From positions 1 to 5,529 of the forward strand of contig JAITCV010000195.1 in NCBI GenBank assembly GCA_031282905.1: a stretch of DNA of 5,529 nucleotides. The letters are read 5' to 3'. The position numbers and the translations under genes are program-made. Source of the DNA: Azoarcus sp. (GTDB lineage: Bacteria > Pseudomonadota > Gammaproteobacteria > Burkholderiales > Rhodocyclaceae). Below are positions 1-4,986 of this stretch, in pieces (position 1 is the stretch's first letter; each line of letters begins with the position of its first letter). The notes under the pieces were generated by a model. That model ran no database searches and was not told the origin of the DNA. It was given only the letters and a program-made list of their open reading frames with translations.

Positions 1-102
1 CTGCTCTGGCTGCCGCTGCTGCTCGTCCTGTTCATCTTCTTTCCCCTGCCCCTTGGCGTCGCCGCCGCGCTCGCCTGGATCGGCTGGCGGCAGTGGTCAT
101 GA
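1..102 (+). CDS. C-terminal fragment of a membrane protein (5' end outside window)
   Basis: Frame 1 is open from the first base to a TGA at 100-102, giving 33 residues. They are almost entirely hydrophobic (a Leu/Phe/Pro-rich stretch, then a Gly-Ala-Leu stretch) and end in a short Trp/Arg-containing tail, WIGWRQWS. This looks like one or two closing transmembrane helices of an inner-membrane protein. High GC and strong third-position G/C match the coding style of the PAP2 and transporter genes downstream. The family cannot be recognised from so short a piece. The next gene begins 46 bp later on the same strand, so co-transcription is possible but unproven. Confidence 0.6.
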   Translation: MLWLPLLLVLFIFFPLPLGVAAALAWIGWRQWS

Positions 103-148
103 TATTTACTTACTTCCAAGTCGATTAGGCTGACAAAAGGCTCTTCCC

Positions 149-613
149 ATGAAAATCATCACGCTTGGCATTGCGATTATTCTGGGTTCGTTGTTTCCTA
201 TTGGCGATCTTTTTCTGGCGCGTTTGCTATTCAGAAGCATAAGACATTTTCCTGATTGGTTGTCACCAAGACATATCCCCTTTCTGTCGCTTCTTGCCAC
301 TTATGTTTTTGCAGTCATTGTGGCAGTTCTTTTTGTCCGCATGGCACGACTGCAAGAACGCCTTCCAGAAAAAATTCCTGGCAGGATGTCCGTCATGGCA
401 GGTCTGATTCTTTTCGCCGTTTATATTGTTCTTGTCATGACCACGTTGACCAACGGTTTTACCGTGGGCATTGCCTGGGTAAGCGCTTGGGGGCAACTCA
501 TCTTCCGTATTCCCGCAGGGATTCTCATCGTCATTGGCGTGACCCATACATTGCTCGCCACCTCGCAGCAGGCAAGCGCCATTTCCCCGACGACAAACCG
601 TCGCCATGGCTGA
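149..613 (+). CDS. Unrecognised integral membrane protein, about four TM helices
   Basis: This 154-residue protein is not assigned to a family. It has hydrophobic stretches at about residues 5-28, 45-65, 79-100 and 118-136, separated by short basic or polar loops (for example RSIRHFPDWLSPRH after the first helix and RMARLQERLPEKIPGR after the second). The C-terminus is a short polar tail rich in Ser, Thr and Arg. ATG 149 is supported by AAAGG at 136-140, eight bases upstream. The gene is visibly less GC-rich at third positions than its neighbours, which could mean a different origin or weak selection. The PAP2 gene follows on the same strand after 114 bp. A role in envelope or lipid biology is only a guess from that neighbour. 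Confidence 0.7.
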   Translation: MKIITLGIAIILGSLFPIGDLFLARLLFRSIRHFPDWLSPRHIPFLSLLATYVFAVIVAVLFVRMARLQERLPEKIPGRMSVMAGLILFAVYIVLVMTTLTNGFTVGIAWVSAWGQLIFRIPAGILIVIGVTHTLLATSQQASAISPTTNRRHG

Positions 614-674
614 AAGATTCGTGCTGTTTCGCTGGCGGCGCGGCCTGGTCGCTTGTGACCGGGAAAAACCACCT

Positions 675-694
675 GGAAGAGATGACATCTTTCC
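675..694 (+). other. Small imperfect hairpin between the two membrane-protein genes
   Basis: GGAA-AGAT at 675-683 (one bulged G at 679) pairs with ATCTTTCC at 687-694 around a GAC loop, giving about eight base pairs. It is not followed by an uninterrupted T run, only by a T-rich stretch, so it is at best a weak terminator or an mRNA-stability hairpin. It lies 61 bp after the stop of the upstream gene and 33 bp before the PAP2 start. Confidence 0.25.
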
Positions 695-727
695 CTGTTC
701 GATTATTTCCAACCGGAATCAATTTTG

Positions 728-1645
728 ATGAATCAGGCATTTACACGCGCGGAAATCCGGGTAGGCTGGATCGCCATGGCGCTGATCACAACAATCACGG
801 CGCTGGGCGCCGCCGCCGCCTGGCAGGGTACGGACGCGCTCCCGCAACTGAACGCCGCGCTGGCTTGCGCCTTCCTTTTCTGGCTCCTGCACGCCATGAG
901 GCGCGAACGCTTCATTGCCTGGCGCGGCGCAACCCTGTTCGCTGGTCTCTGGCTCGTGTTCCCACTGTTCAAAGCGATCCGCCAATTCTGGATCACGCGC
1001 GTATTCGACACTGAACTGTTGAGCATCGACCGCGCCCTGTGGGGCGGCCTGAGCCTGCCGGAACGCGCGATGGGTCTGGAAAACTTCATGCTCTCCGAAA
1101 TCGTGAGCTTCGGCTATGCGCAGTTTTATCTCGTGATGCTGTTGCCCGTCTGCTGGTTCGCCTGGAAACGGCAAACGCCGGAATCACGGCGCTTCTTCTT
1201 CGGGCTGACCATCATTTATATCTTCGGCTTTGGCGGTTACCTGTTGGTTCCGGCGGGCGGGCCGTTCATCGCCTTTCCCGCGCTGTTTCCCCATCCGCCG
1301 GAAGGCGGCGCGATCACCCGGACGCTGGCCAGCGTGGTCACCCAAGGCGTCACCGGCATGGACGTATTCCCCAGCCTGCATTGCGGCGCCAGTCTGTATG
1401 TTTTCGGTTTCTTCGCCTCCGGCGCCGCCCTGCGCAAAAACCGCGCCTACCTCCTCATCGCGCTGCTCCTGGCCGCGATCTGCGCCCCCCTGATCTTGGC
1501 GACCGTCTATCTGCGCTATCACTACGGCATCGACCTGCTCGCCGGAACGACGCTGGCCGCGCTGACCCTCCTCTTTCTCCATCGGCCCCGATTTGGCAAA
1601 CGAGAAGAATCATTCAGGCGTGTCCATGTTATTTCATCAACATAA
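728..1645 (+). CDS. PAP2-superfamily membrane phosphatase/phosphotransferase (Aur1/IPC-synthase-like)
   Basis: This 305-residue polytopic membrane protein carries the phosphatidic-acid-phosphatase type 2 signature in order. VPAGGPF (174-180) stands at the position of the first motif. FPSLHCG (214-220) supplies the acid/base His218 and the conserved Ser216. YLRYHYGIDLLAG (261-273) supplies Arg263, the nucleophilic His265 and Asp269. In this superfamily these residues hydrolyse or transfer phosphate groups on lipid substrates at the membrane face. The SLHCG plus RYHYxxDxxAG wording and the region FDTELLSIDRALWG (93-106) resemble the Aur1/inositol-phosphorylceramide-synthase branch more than undecaprenyl-pyrophosphate phosphatases; this is from memory. 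About six helices are visible. The start is ATG 728; a TTG lies directly before it at 725 and is less likely. No strong ribosome-binding site is seen. The natural substrate cannot be read from sequence. Confidence 0.88.
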   Translation: MNQAFTRAEIRVGWIAMALITTITALGAAAAWQGTDALPQLNAALACAFLFWLLHAMRRERFIAWRGATLFAGLWLVFPLFKAIRQFWITRVFDTELLSIDRALWGGLSLPERAMGLENFMLSEIVSFGYAQFYLVMLLPVCWFAWKRQTPESRRFFFGLTIIYIFGFGGYLLVPAGGPFIAFPALFPHPPEGGAITRTLASVVTQGVTGMDVFPSLHCGASLYVFGFFASGAALRKNRAYLLIALLLAAICAPLILATVYLRYHYGIDLLAGTTLAALTLLFLHRPRFGKREESFRRVHVISST

Positions 1646-1719
1646 TGCATCGGCGATCAAAGCAAAATGGATAAAAGCGCGAAACATCGGATCGATCGGG
1701 CGAACCACGCCACTTGCAT

Positions 1720-1741
1720 CCCTGTTCGGCAACATACAGGG
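1720..1741 (+). terminator. Hairpin downstream of the PAP2 gene, possible terminator
   Basis: CCCTGT (1720-1725) and ACAGGG (1736-1741) are perfect inverted repeats around a ten-base loop. The stem can be lengthened by GCCA (1709-1712) pairing with TGGC (1742-1745) if a seven-base bulge is allowed. No T tract follows, so it does not meet the usual intrinsic-terminator pattern. It could act with Rho, or protect the 3' end of the PAP2 message, or be an operator. Confidence 0.25.
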
Positions 1742-1809
1742 TGGCATTCAGAACCAGAAGATTGGCATTGGGTTGCTGTGATCTCCATCGGCCCTAACTG
1801 ATTGGCATT
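1742..1809 (+). repeat. Three direct copies of TGGCATT
   Basis: TGGCATT occurs at 1742-1748, 1763-1769 and 1803-1809; the last two share the longer word ATTGGCATT. The spacings are 21 and 40 bp, near two and four helical turns, as would suit a regulator binding one DNA face. The copies lie 127-194 bp upstream of the molbindin start. Function is inferred only; a seven-base word can recur by chance. Confidence 0.35.
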
Positions 1810-1831
1810 AATCTTCCGTCCTGATGATAAG
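1802..1831 (+). promoter_or_regulatory. Candidate sigma-70 promoter for the ssuF-ssuC operon
   Basis: TTGGCA (1802-1807, five of six matches to TTGACA) and GATAAG (1826-1831, four of six matches to TATAAT) are separated by 18 bp. The -35 element overlaps the third TGGCATT copy, which would let a regulator bound there affect RNA polymerase. The predicted transcript would have a leader of roughly 100 nt. This is a hand match and weak by itself. Confidence 0.3.
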
Positions 1832-1846
1832 CATTGCTCTCCGGTT

Positions 1847-1855
1847 TGATATAAG
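1847..1855 (+). promoter_or_regulatory. Candidate extended -10 promoter element
   Basis: TGATATAAG matches the extended -10 pattern TGnTATAAT except for its last base. No fair -35 hexamer lies at 16-18 bp upstream, which extended -10 promoters can tolerate. Transcription would begin near 1862, leaving a leader of about 74 nt before ssuF. It competes with the candidate at 1802-1831; at most one may be real. Confidence 0.3.
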
Positions 1856-1935
1856 GAATGCAAAAATCATTGTTTGGGCGATGCGGCGCGTTCCTGCATA
1901 GTCGGCAGTTCGAAAATACTCGGTCAGGAGCATGC

Positions 1936-2151
1936 ATGAGCATCCAGTCCATCAACGTTCGCAACCAGTTCCGCGGCAGGATCAAGGAAATCATCCGCGG
2001 TTCCGTGGTTTCGGAAATCGATGTCGAAACGCCGCATGGCATCGTCACCTCGGTGATCACCACCCGTTCGGTGCAGGAACTGGGTTTGCAGGTCGGCAGC
2101 GAAGTCATCGCCTTGGTCAAATCCACCGAAGTGGCAATTGCCAAGGTTTGA
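1936..2151 (+). CDS. ssuF: SsuF-like molbindin (single TOBE/Mop domain)
   Basis: This 71-residue protein is a single molbindin domain. The N-terminal INVRNQFRGRI, the central VTSVITTRSVQELGL and the C-terminal VGSEVIALVKSTEVAIAKV follow the Mop pattern. Molbindins form oligomers that bind oxyanions such as molybdate in the cytoplasm. In P. putida a protein of this size, SsuF, belongs to the ssuEADCBF sulfonate locus (recalled knowledge). Here the gene heads the cluster and ssuC starts 6 bp after its stop, so co-transcription is very likely. ATG 1936 is chosen because AGGAG (1926-1930) lies five bases upstream and the product then begins exactly at the Mop domain; an in-frame ATG at 1858 would add 26 unrelated residues. 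Clostridial Mop has Ser where this protein has Asn in INVRNQ, so the ligand may not be molybdate. Confidence 0.88.
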   Translation: MSIQSINVRNQFRGRIKEIIRGSVVSEIDVETPHGIVTSVITTRSVQELGLQVGSEVIALVKSTEVAIAKV

Positions 2152-2157
2152 GGCAAC

Positions 2158-3024
2158 ATGGTGTCGAAAACAAGCGACGAGCAAATCAACTCACAAACCA
2201 ATTCGCATGGCGGGCGCGGCGTCGTCGGCAAGACAGGATGGTTTCGCCATTTTCTCGACCAGTTGCGCGCCCGCGGGCTGTTGGCCTGGGTGGTGCCGGT
2301 CTCCATCGTCGCGGTGTGGCAGATCGCCGCACAATCCGGCTGGTTGTCGACCCGTATCCTGCCCGCGCCCTGGGCGGTGCTGGTCGCGGGCTATGAATTG
2401 CTACTGTCCGGCGAATTGCTGAAACATCTCGGCGCAAGTTCGGCTCGCGCCGCGGCCGGATTTGCCATCGGCGGCGGCATCGGTTTTTTCTTCGGACTGA
2501 TCAATGGCGGATATAGATTGGCCGAGGATCTGTTCGATACCACCTTGCAAATGGTACGCAACGTGCCTCATCTGGCGTTGATTCCACTGCTCATCCTGTG
2601 GTTCGGCATCGGCGAGGAAGGCAAGCTTTTCCTGGTCGCGCTCGGGGTGTTTTTCCCGATCTACATCAATACCTTCCATGGCATCCGCAGTGTAGACCCC
2701 GCCCTGGTGGAAATGGGGCGCTCCTATGGGCTGAACGGCGGCGAATTGTTCCGCCAGGTCATCCTGCCGGGCGCCTTGCCCAATATCCTGGTCGGGGTGC
2801 GTTATGCGCTGGGGTTTACCTGGCTGACCCTGATCGTGGCCGAAACCATTGCCGCCGACAGCGGCATCGGCTACATGGCGATGAACGCGCGCGAATTCCT
2901 GCAAACCGACGTGGTGGTGCTGGCGATCCTGCTCTACGCCTTGTTGGGCAAACTCGTCGACGTGGTGGTGCGCGTGCTGGAGCGGCGCTGGCTGCGCTGG
3001 AACAGCGGTTTCCAGGCGGTTTAG
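2158..3024 (+). CDS. ssuC: SsuC-like ABC transporter permease (sulfonate/taurine/nitrate type)
   Basis: This 288-residue inner-membrane permease belongs to the BPD-transport family that includes SsuC, TauC and NrtB. After a polar N-terminal extension (about 1-38; E. coli SsuC is near 263 residues) come about six helices, starting at 42-60. RNVPHLALIPLLILWFGIG (134-152) is typical of this subfamily. The cytoplasmic coupling loop is the EAA-like stretch EMGRSYGLNGGELFRQVILP (185-204), followed by GALPNILVGVRYALG. This loop docks into the ATPase. ATG 2158 has GAGG at 2150-2153, formed partly from the ssuF stop codon, so translation is probably coupled to ssuF. The substrate cannot be decided: sulfonate is favoured because of the molbindin neighbour, but taurine, nitrate or other small anions or pyrimidines are possible. 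No binding-protein gene is in the window. Confidence 0.9.
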   Translation: MVSKTSDEQINSQTNSHGGRGVVGKTGWFRHFLDQLRARGLLAWVVPVSIVAVWQIAAQSGWLSTRILPAPWAVLVAGYELLLSGELLKHLGASSARAAAGFAIGGGIGFFFGLINGGYRLAEDLFDTTLQMVRNVPHLALIPLLILWFGIGEEGKLFLVALGVFFPIYINTFHGIRSVDPALVEMGRSYGLNGGELFRQVILPGALPNILVGVRYALGFTWLTLIVAETIAADSGIGYMAMNAREFLQTDVVVLAILLYALLGKLVDVVVRVLERRWLRWNSGFQAV

Positions 3025-3225
3025 GTCAGGAATATCAGGGAACAACATGTCCAGGAAACAGGAAAATATCCGGCCTCACAATGAGAGATCGAGACATGAT
3101 GCGTATCTGTCATGCACACACCGGGACGCATTATCAAGAATGGATATGCCCGACAAACGCCGACTCCAGACTCCGTCTGGAAACCGAAATGTCACGCGGT
3201 TTCGTCGGCCAGCATGGATTGAAAC
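3025..3225 (+). promoter_or_regulatory. Structured 201-nt spacer between ssuC and ssuB
   Basis: Genes of one transporter normally abut, but here 201 nt separate permease and ATPase. Three hairpins can be drawn by eye. The first is 3096-3104 with 3126-3134 (nine pairs, one G-U). The second is CCAGAC-TCC-GTCTGG at 3166-3180. The third is GAAACCG (3180-3186) with CGGTTTC (3197-3203). The arm GTTTC (3199-3203) could instead pair with GAAAC (3221-3225), which directly precedes the ssuB ATG. This could set ssuB translation or message stability. A repeat element insertion or gene remnant are alternatives. It matches no riboswitch class I can recognise. Confidence 0.4.
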
Positions 3226-3229
3226 ATGA
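3047..3229 (+). CDS. Doubtful 60-residue basic ORF overlapping the ssuB start
   Basis: The frame starts at ATG 3047, with AGGGA (3037-3041) five bases upstream, and ends in TGA at 3227-3229, so its stop overlaps the ssuB start as ATGA, the usual sign of translational coupling. The product would be very polar and rich in Arg, Asn, Asp and His, with no hydrophobic core and no family I recognise. Codon use (several AGA, AGG, TCA and TTA) is unlike ssuC and ssuB, arguing against a long-established protein gene. It might instead be a leader frame whose translation opens the ssuB start, or pure chance in the structured spacer. Confidence 0.2.
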   Translation: MSRKQENIRPHNERSRHDAYLSCTHRDALSRMDMPDKRRLQTPSGNRNVTRFRRPAWIET

Positions 3230-4209
3230 GTAGCGCCCACAACGGTAGCAATGGCCTGACACTGCGGCTGGAGCGCGTGCAGCGCCGCTTCGACGAACGG
3301 CGGGTAATCGACCAATTGTCGGTGAGCATCGAGGCGGGGCAATTCGTCGTGGTGGTGGGACGCAGCGGCTGCGGCAAGAGCACCTTGCTGCGCCTGCTCG
3401 CGGGCCTGGATGCCGCGCAGGATGGGCGTATCGAAATCGACGGCGGAACACTGAACGCTGGAAAAGGCGGGGCGGCCGACGATATACGTATCATGTATCA
3501 GGATGCGCGTCTGCTGCCCTGGAAAAGCGTGGTGGATAACGTCGCGCTCGGGCTGGCGGGCAAACGGGAGAAGGTGCGCGCGCTGGCGCTGGAAGCGCTG
3601 GCCCAGGTCGGACTGGCCGACCGCGCGGGCGAGTGGCCGGGCAAGCTGTCGGGCGGTCAGCGTCAACGCGTGGCTCTGGCGCGCGCGCTGGTACATCGCC
3701 CGCGCCTGCTGCTGCTCGATGAACCGCTGGGCGCGCTCGACGCGCTGACCCGGATCGAAATGCATCGCCTGATCGAGCGGATATGGCAAGAACATCGTTT
3801 CACCGCCGTGCTGGTTACGCACGATGTAAGCGAAGCGGTCGTGCTGGGTGACCGTATCCTGCTGATCGAAGATGGGCGCATCGCGCTCGATCAGGACGTG
3901 GCGCTCCCACGTCCGCGCGTCCGTGGCGATGCGACCTTCGCCAGCTTGGAAGGACGGGTGCTCGACCGCCTGCTGACCGTGCAGGCGCTCAACCAGCGCA
4001 ACCAGATCCGGGGCCGGGTGAGCGCGATCCGCTTGGGCGAAGTCCTCGCCGAAGTCGAGCTGGAAATCACCGACAAGGCGGGTCATCGTGAAAAGCTGAT
4101 CTCCACGGTGACCGTGCGCAATCTGCGCGAGCACGCCCTGGAAGTGGGCGCCGAAGTCATCGCCGCGTTCAAGTCCAACGATGTGGCGCTGATTTCCCCT
4201 GGTACGTGA
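3226..4209 (+). CDS. ssuB: SsuB-like ABC transporter ATPase with fused C-terminal molbindin domain
   Basis: This 327-residue cytoplasmic ATPase would power the SsuC-like permease. All core motifs are intact: Walker A GRSGCGKST (45-53), Q-loop Gln92 in YQDARLLPW, signature LSGGQ (141-145), Walker B LLLLDE (161-166), D-loop at 169-172 and switch His199 in VTHDVSEAV. YQDARLLPW is characteristic of the SsuB/TauB/NrtD group. E. coli SsuB is about 255 residues; the extra length is a TOBE/Mop domain at about 255-325, starting LNQRNQIRGRV and ending VGAEVIAAFKSNDVAL. By hand alignment it shares about 27 of 63 positions with the ssuF product. In ModC-type ATPases such a domain can bind oxyanion and lock the transporter, so feedback control is a reasonable inference. 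The start at ATG 3226 has only a weak GGA at 3216-3218 upstream. Confidence 0.9.
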   Translation: MSSAHNGSNGLTLRLERVQRRFDERRVIDQLSVSIEAGQFVVVVGRSGCGKSTLLRLLAGLDAAQDGRIEIDGGTLNAGKGGAADDIRIMYQDARLLPWKSVVDNVALGLAGKREKVRALALEALAQVGLADRAGEWPGKLSGGQRQRVALARALVHRPRLLLLDEPLGALDALTRIEMHRLIERIWQEHRFTAVLVTHDVSEAVVLGDRILLIEDGRIALDQDVALPRPRVRGDATFASLEGRVLDRLLTVQALNQRNQIRGRVSAIRLGEVLAEVELEITDKAGHREKLISTVTVRNLREHALEVGAEVIAAFKSNDVALISPGT

Positions 4210-4458
4210 AATTCCGCTGAATGATGGGCGTTGTTGCCGTGTCGCAGCATGCCCATATATTCATCCAATCGAGAGAAACCGCTGTGAAGAAGCACCTTGT
4301 CGATATCGATTTGACAGGACTTTGGTCAAACAAAGAAAAGGCGGCGTTTTGCTTGCCCATGCCGGATGTCGACGGAGTCATTCCCGGAATCATTCCATTT
4401 CCAGATCATCCGTGACTTTGTCGACTTCGCCTTGCTGTCTCTTCCGTCATCTGATGAT
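4210..4458. other. Gap between convergent ssuB and hydrolase genes
   Basis: Apart from the hairpin at 4219-4262, nothing here is convincing. A plus-strand frame from GTG 4284 (or ATG 4221) to TGA 4415 would give 43 or 64 residues with a Pro-rich C-terminus and a loose GAGAGA at 4271-4276; it has no recognised family and the longer version runs through the hairpin. A TTGACA at 4311-4316 has no matching -10 at 17 bp. ATTCC-C-GGAAT near 4380-4390 is a tight palindrome of unknown meaning. Confidence 0.5.
4219..4262 (+). terminator. Long imperfect hairpin just after ssuB
   Basis: Ten bases after the ssuB stop a three-part stem can be drawn: GAAT (4219-4222) with ATTC (4259-4262), ATGGGC (4224-4229) with GCCCAT (4251-4256), and TGTTGC (4232-4237) with GCAGCA (4244-4249), closing a six-base loop. 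That is 16 pairs with one G-U and small internal loops. No T tract follows, so Rho-independent termination is doubtful; 3'-end protection or a bidirectional stop between the convergent genes fits the position. Confidence 0.4.
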
Positions 4459-4986
4459 TCAGCCACGGGGGAGAATGCGGGCGCGCAATGTTTCATACAA
4501 GGCAAAACCTTCTGGCCAGGGACCGAAACCGGACTCGATATTGATATGCCCGTGGCGGCCCAGGTTGATGAAATGACTGCCCCAACGCCGTGCCCAACGC
4601 CGCGCGGTGGAAATCGATACCCATGGATCATTGGCGCTGGCCACCACGATGGAGGGAAAAGCGGCTGGCGTGGCAGGCAGATGGCGGCCCACACCGAATT
4701 TGCGCGGATCGGCGGGCGCCACCAGCAAGGCACCGGCGATGCGGCGGCTGTGGTAGCGCGCGGCGGCCATGCTCGCCAGGCAACCGAAGCTGTGGGCAAT
4801 CAGGATGACCGGGTGGCGCGAATGGGCGAGATATTTCTGCACCCGTTGACGCCAGCGCGGCAGATCGGGGGTATTCCAGTCATCCTGGATGACGCGGCGA
4901 GTTTCCGGCAAGCGGGTTTCAACCCAGCTTTGCCAATGTTCGGGGCCGCTGCCATTGAGGCCGGGCACGATCAAGATATCCAACAT
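4459..4986 (-). CDS. RBBP9/YdeN-family alpha/beta serine hydrolase
   Basis: This 175-residue cytoplasmic protein has the compact alpha/beta-hydrolase form of the RBBP9/YdeN family. It opens with LDILIVPGLNGSGPEHWQSW, the usual strand plus oxyanion-hole region with the conserved HW. AHSFG (64-68) holds the nucleophile Ser66, SANDPW (117-122) the acid Asp120, and GHINIESGFGPWPEG (146-160) the catalytic His147. The triad is complete and the length is usual for the family, so an active esterase-type enzyme is expected; its substrate is unknown. ATG 4986 is chosen because the domain begins there; a GTG at 5028 would add 14 residues with no family match. Neither start has a clear ribosome-binding site. 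The gene is convergent to the transporter cluster and so not part of its operon. No promoter was found with confidence. Confidence 0.88.
   Translation of the reverse strand: MLDILIVPGLNGSGPEHWQSWVETRLPETRRVIQDDWNTPDLPRWRQRVQKYLAHSRHPVILIAHSFGCLASMAAARYHSRRIAGALLVAPADPRKFGVGRHLPATPAAFPSIVVASANDPWVSISTARRWARRWGSHFINLGRHGHINIESGFGPWPEGFALYETLRARILPRG

Larger units (their letters stand above)
1646..1935 (+). other. 290-bp non-coding gap before the transporter cluster
   Basis: No credible gene lies between the PAP2 stop and the molbindin start. Short open frames here overlap the PAP2 end or run antisense, and have no recognisable composition. The gap holds a hairpin at 1720-1741, three copies of TGGCATT (1742, 1763, 1803) and two weak promoter candidates (1802-1831 and 1847-1855). 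It is therefore the natural place for the transporter operon's control region. Confidence 0.6.

Noticed and set aside
256..1014. Plus-strand frame spanning both membrane-protein genes
   Set aside because: It is His/Arg/Cys-rich, lacks the hydrophobic pattern seen in the true frames and overlaps two better-supported genes.
1763..1777. Sigma-54-like promoter, TGGCA then TTGCT
   Set aside because: The GG-to-GC distance is 11 bases rather than the strict 12, so it is one base too short; the overlap with the TGGCATT repeats explains the resemblance.
1858..1935. In-frame upstream ATG extending ssuF by 26 residues
   Set aside because: AAGGA sits too close to this ATG and the extra residues do not belong to the molbindin fold, whereas ATG 1936 has a well-placed AGGAG.
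3191..3225. CRISPR-repeat-like end, GGATTGAAAC, just before ssuB
   Set aside because: It resembles the 3' end of some type I repeats but occurs once, has no second copy at spacer distance and lies between transporter genes.
3076..4134. Long open frame on the minus strand opposite ssuB
   Set aside because: It is the mirror of a GC-rich coding gene with intact ATPase motifs on the other strand, and its product is His/Gln/Arg-rich with no recognisable domain.
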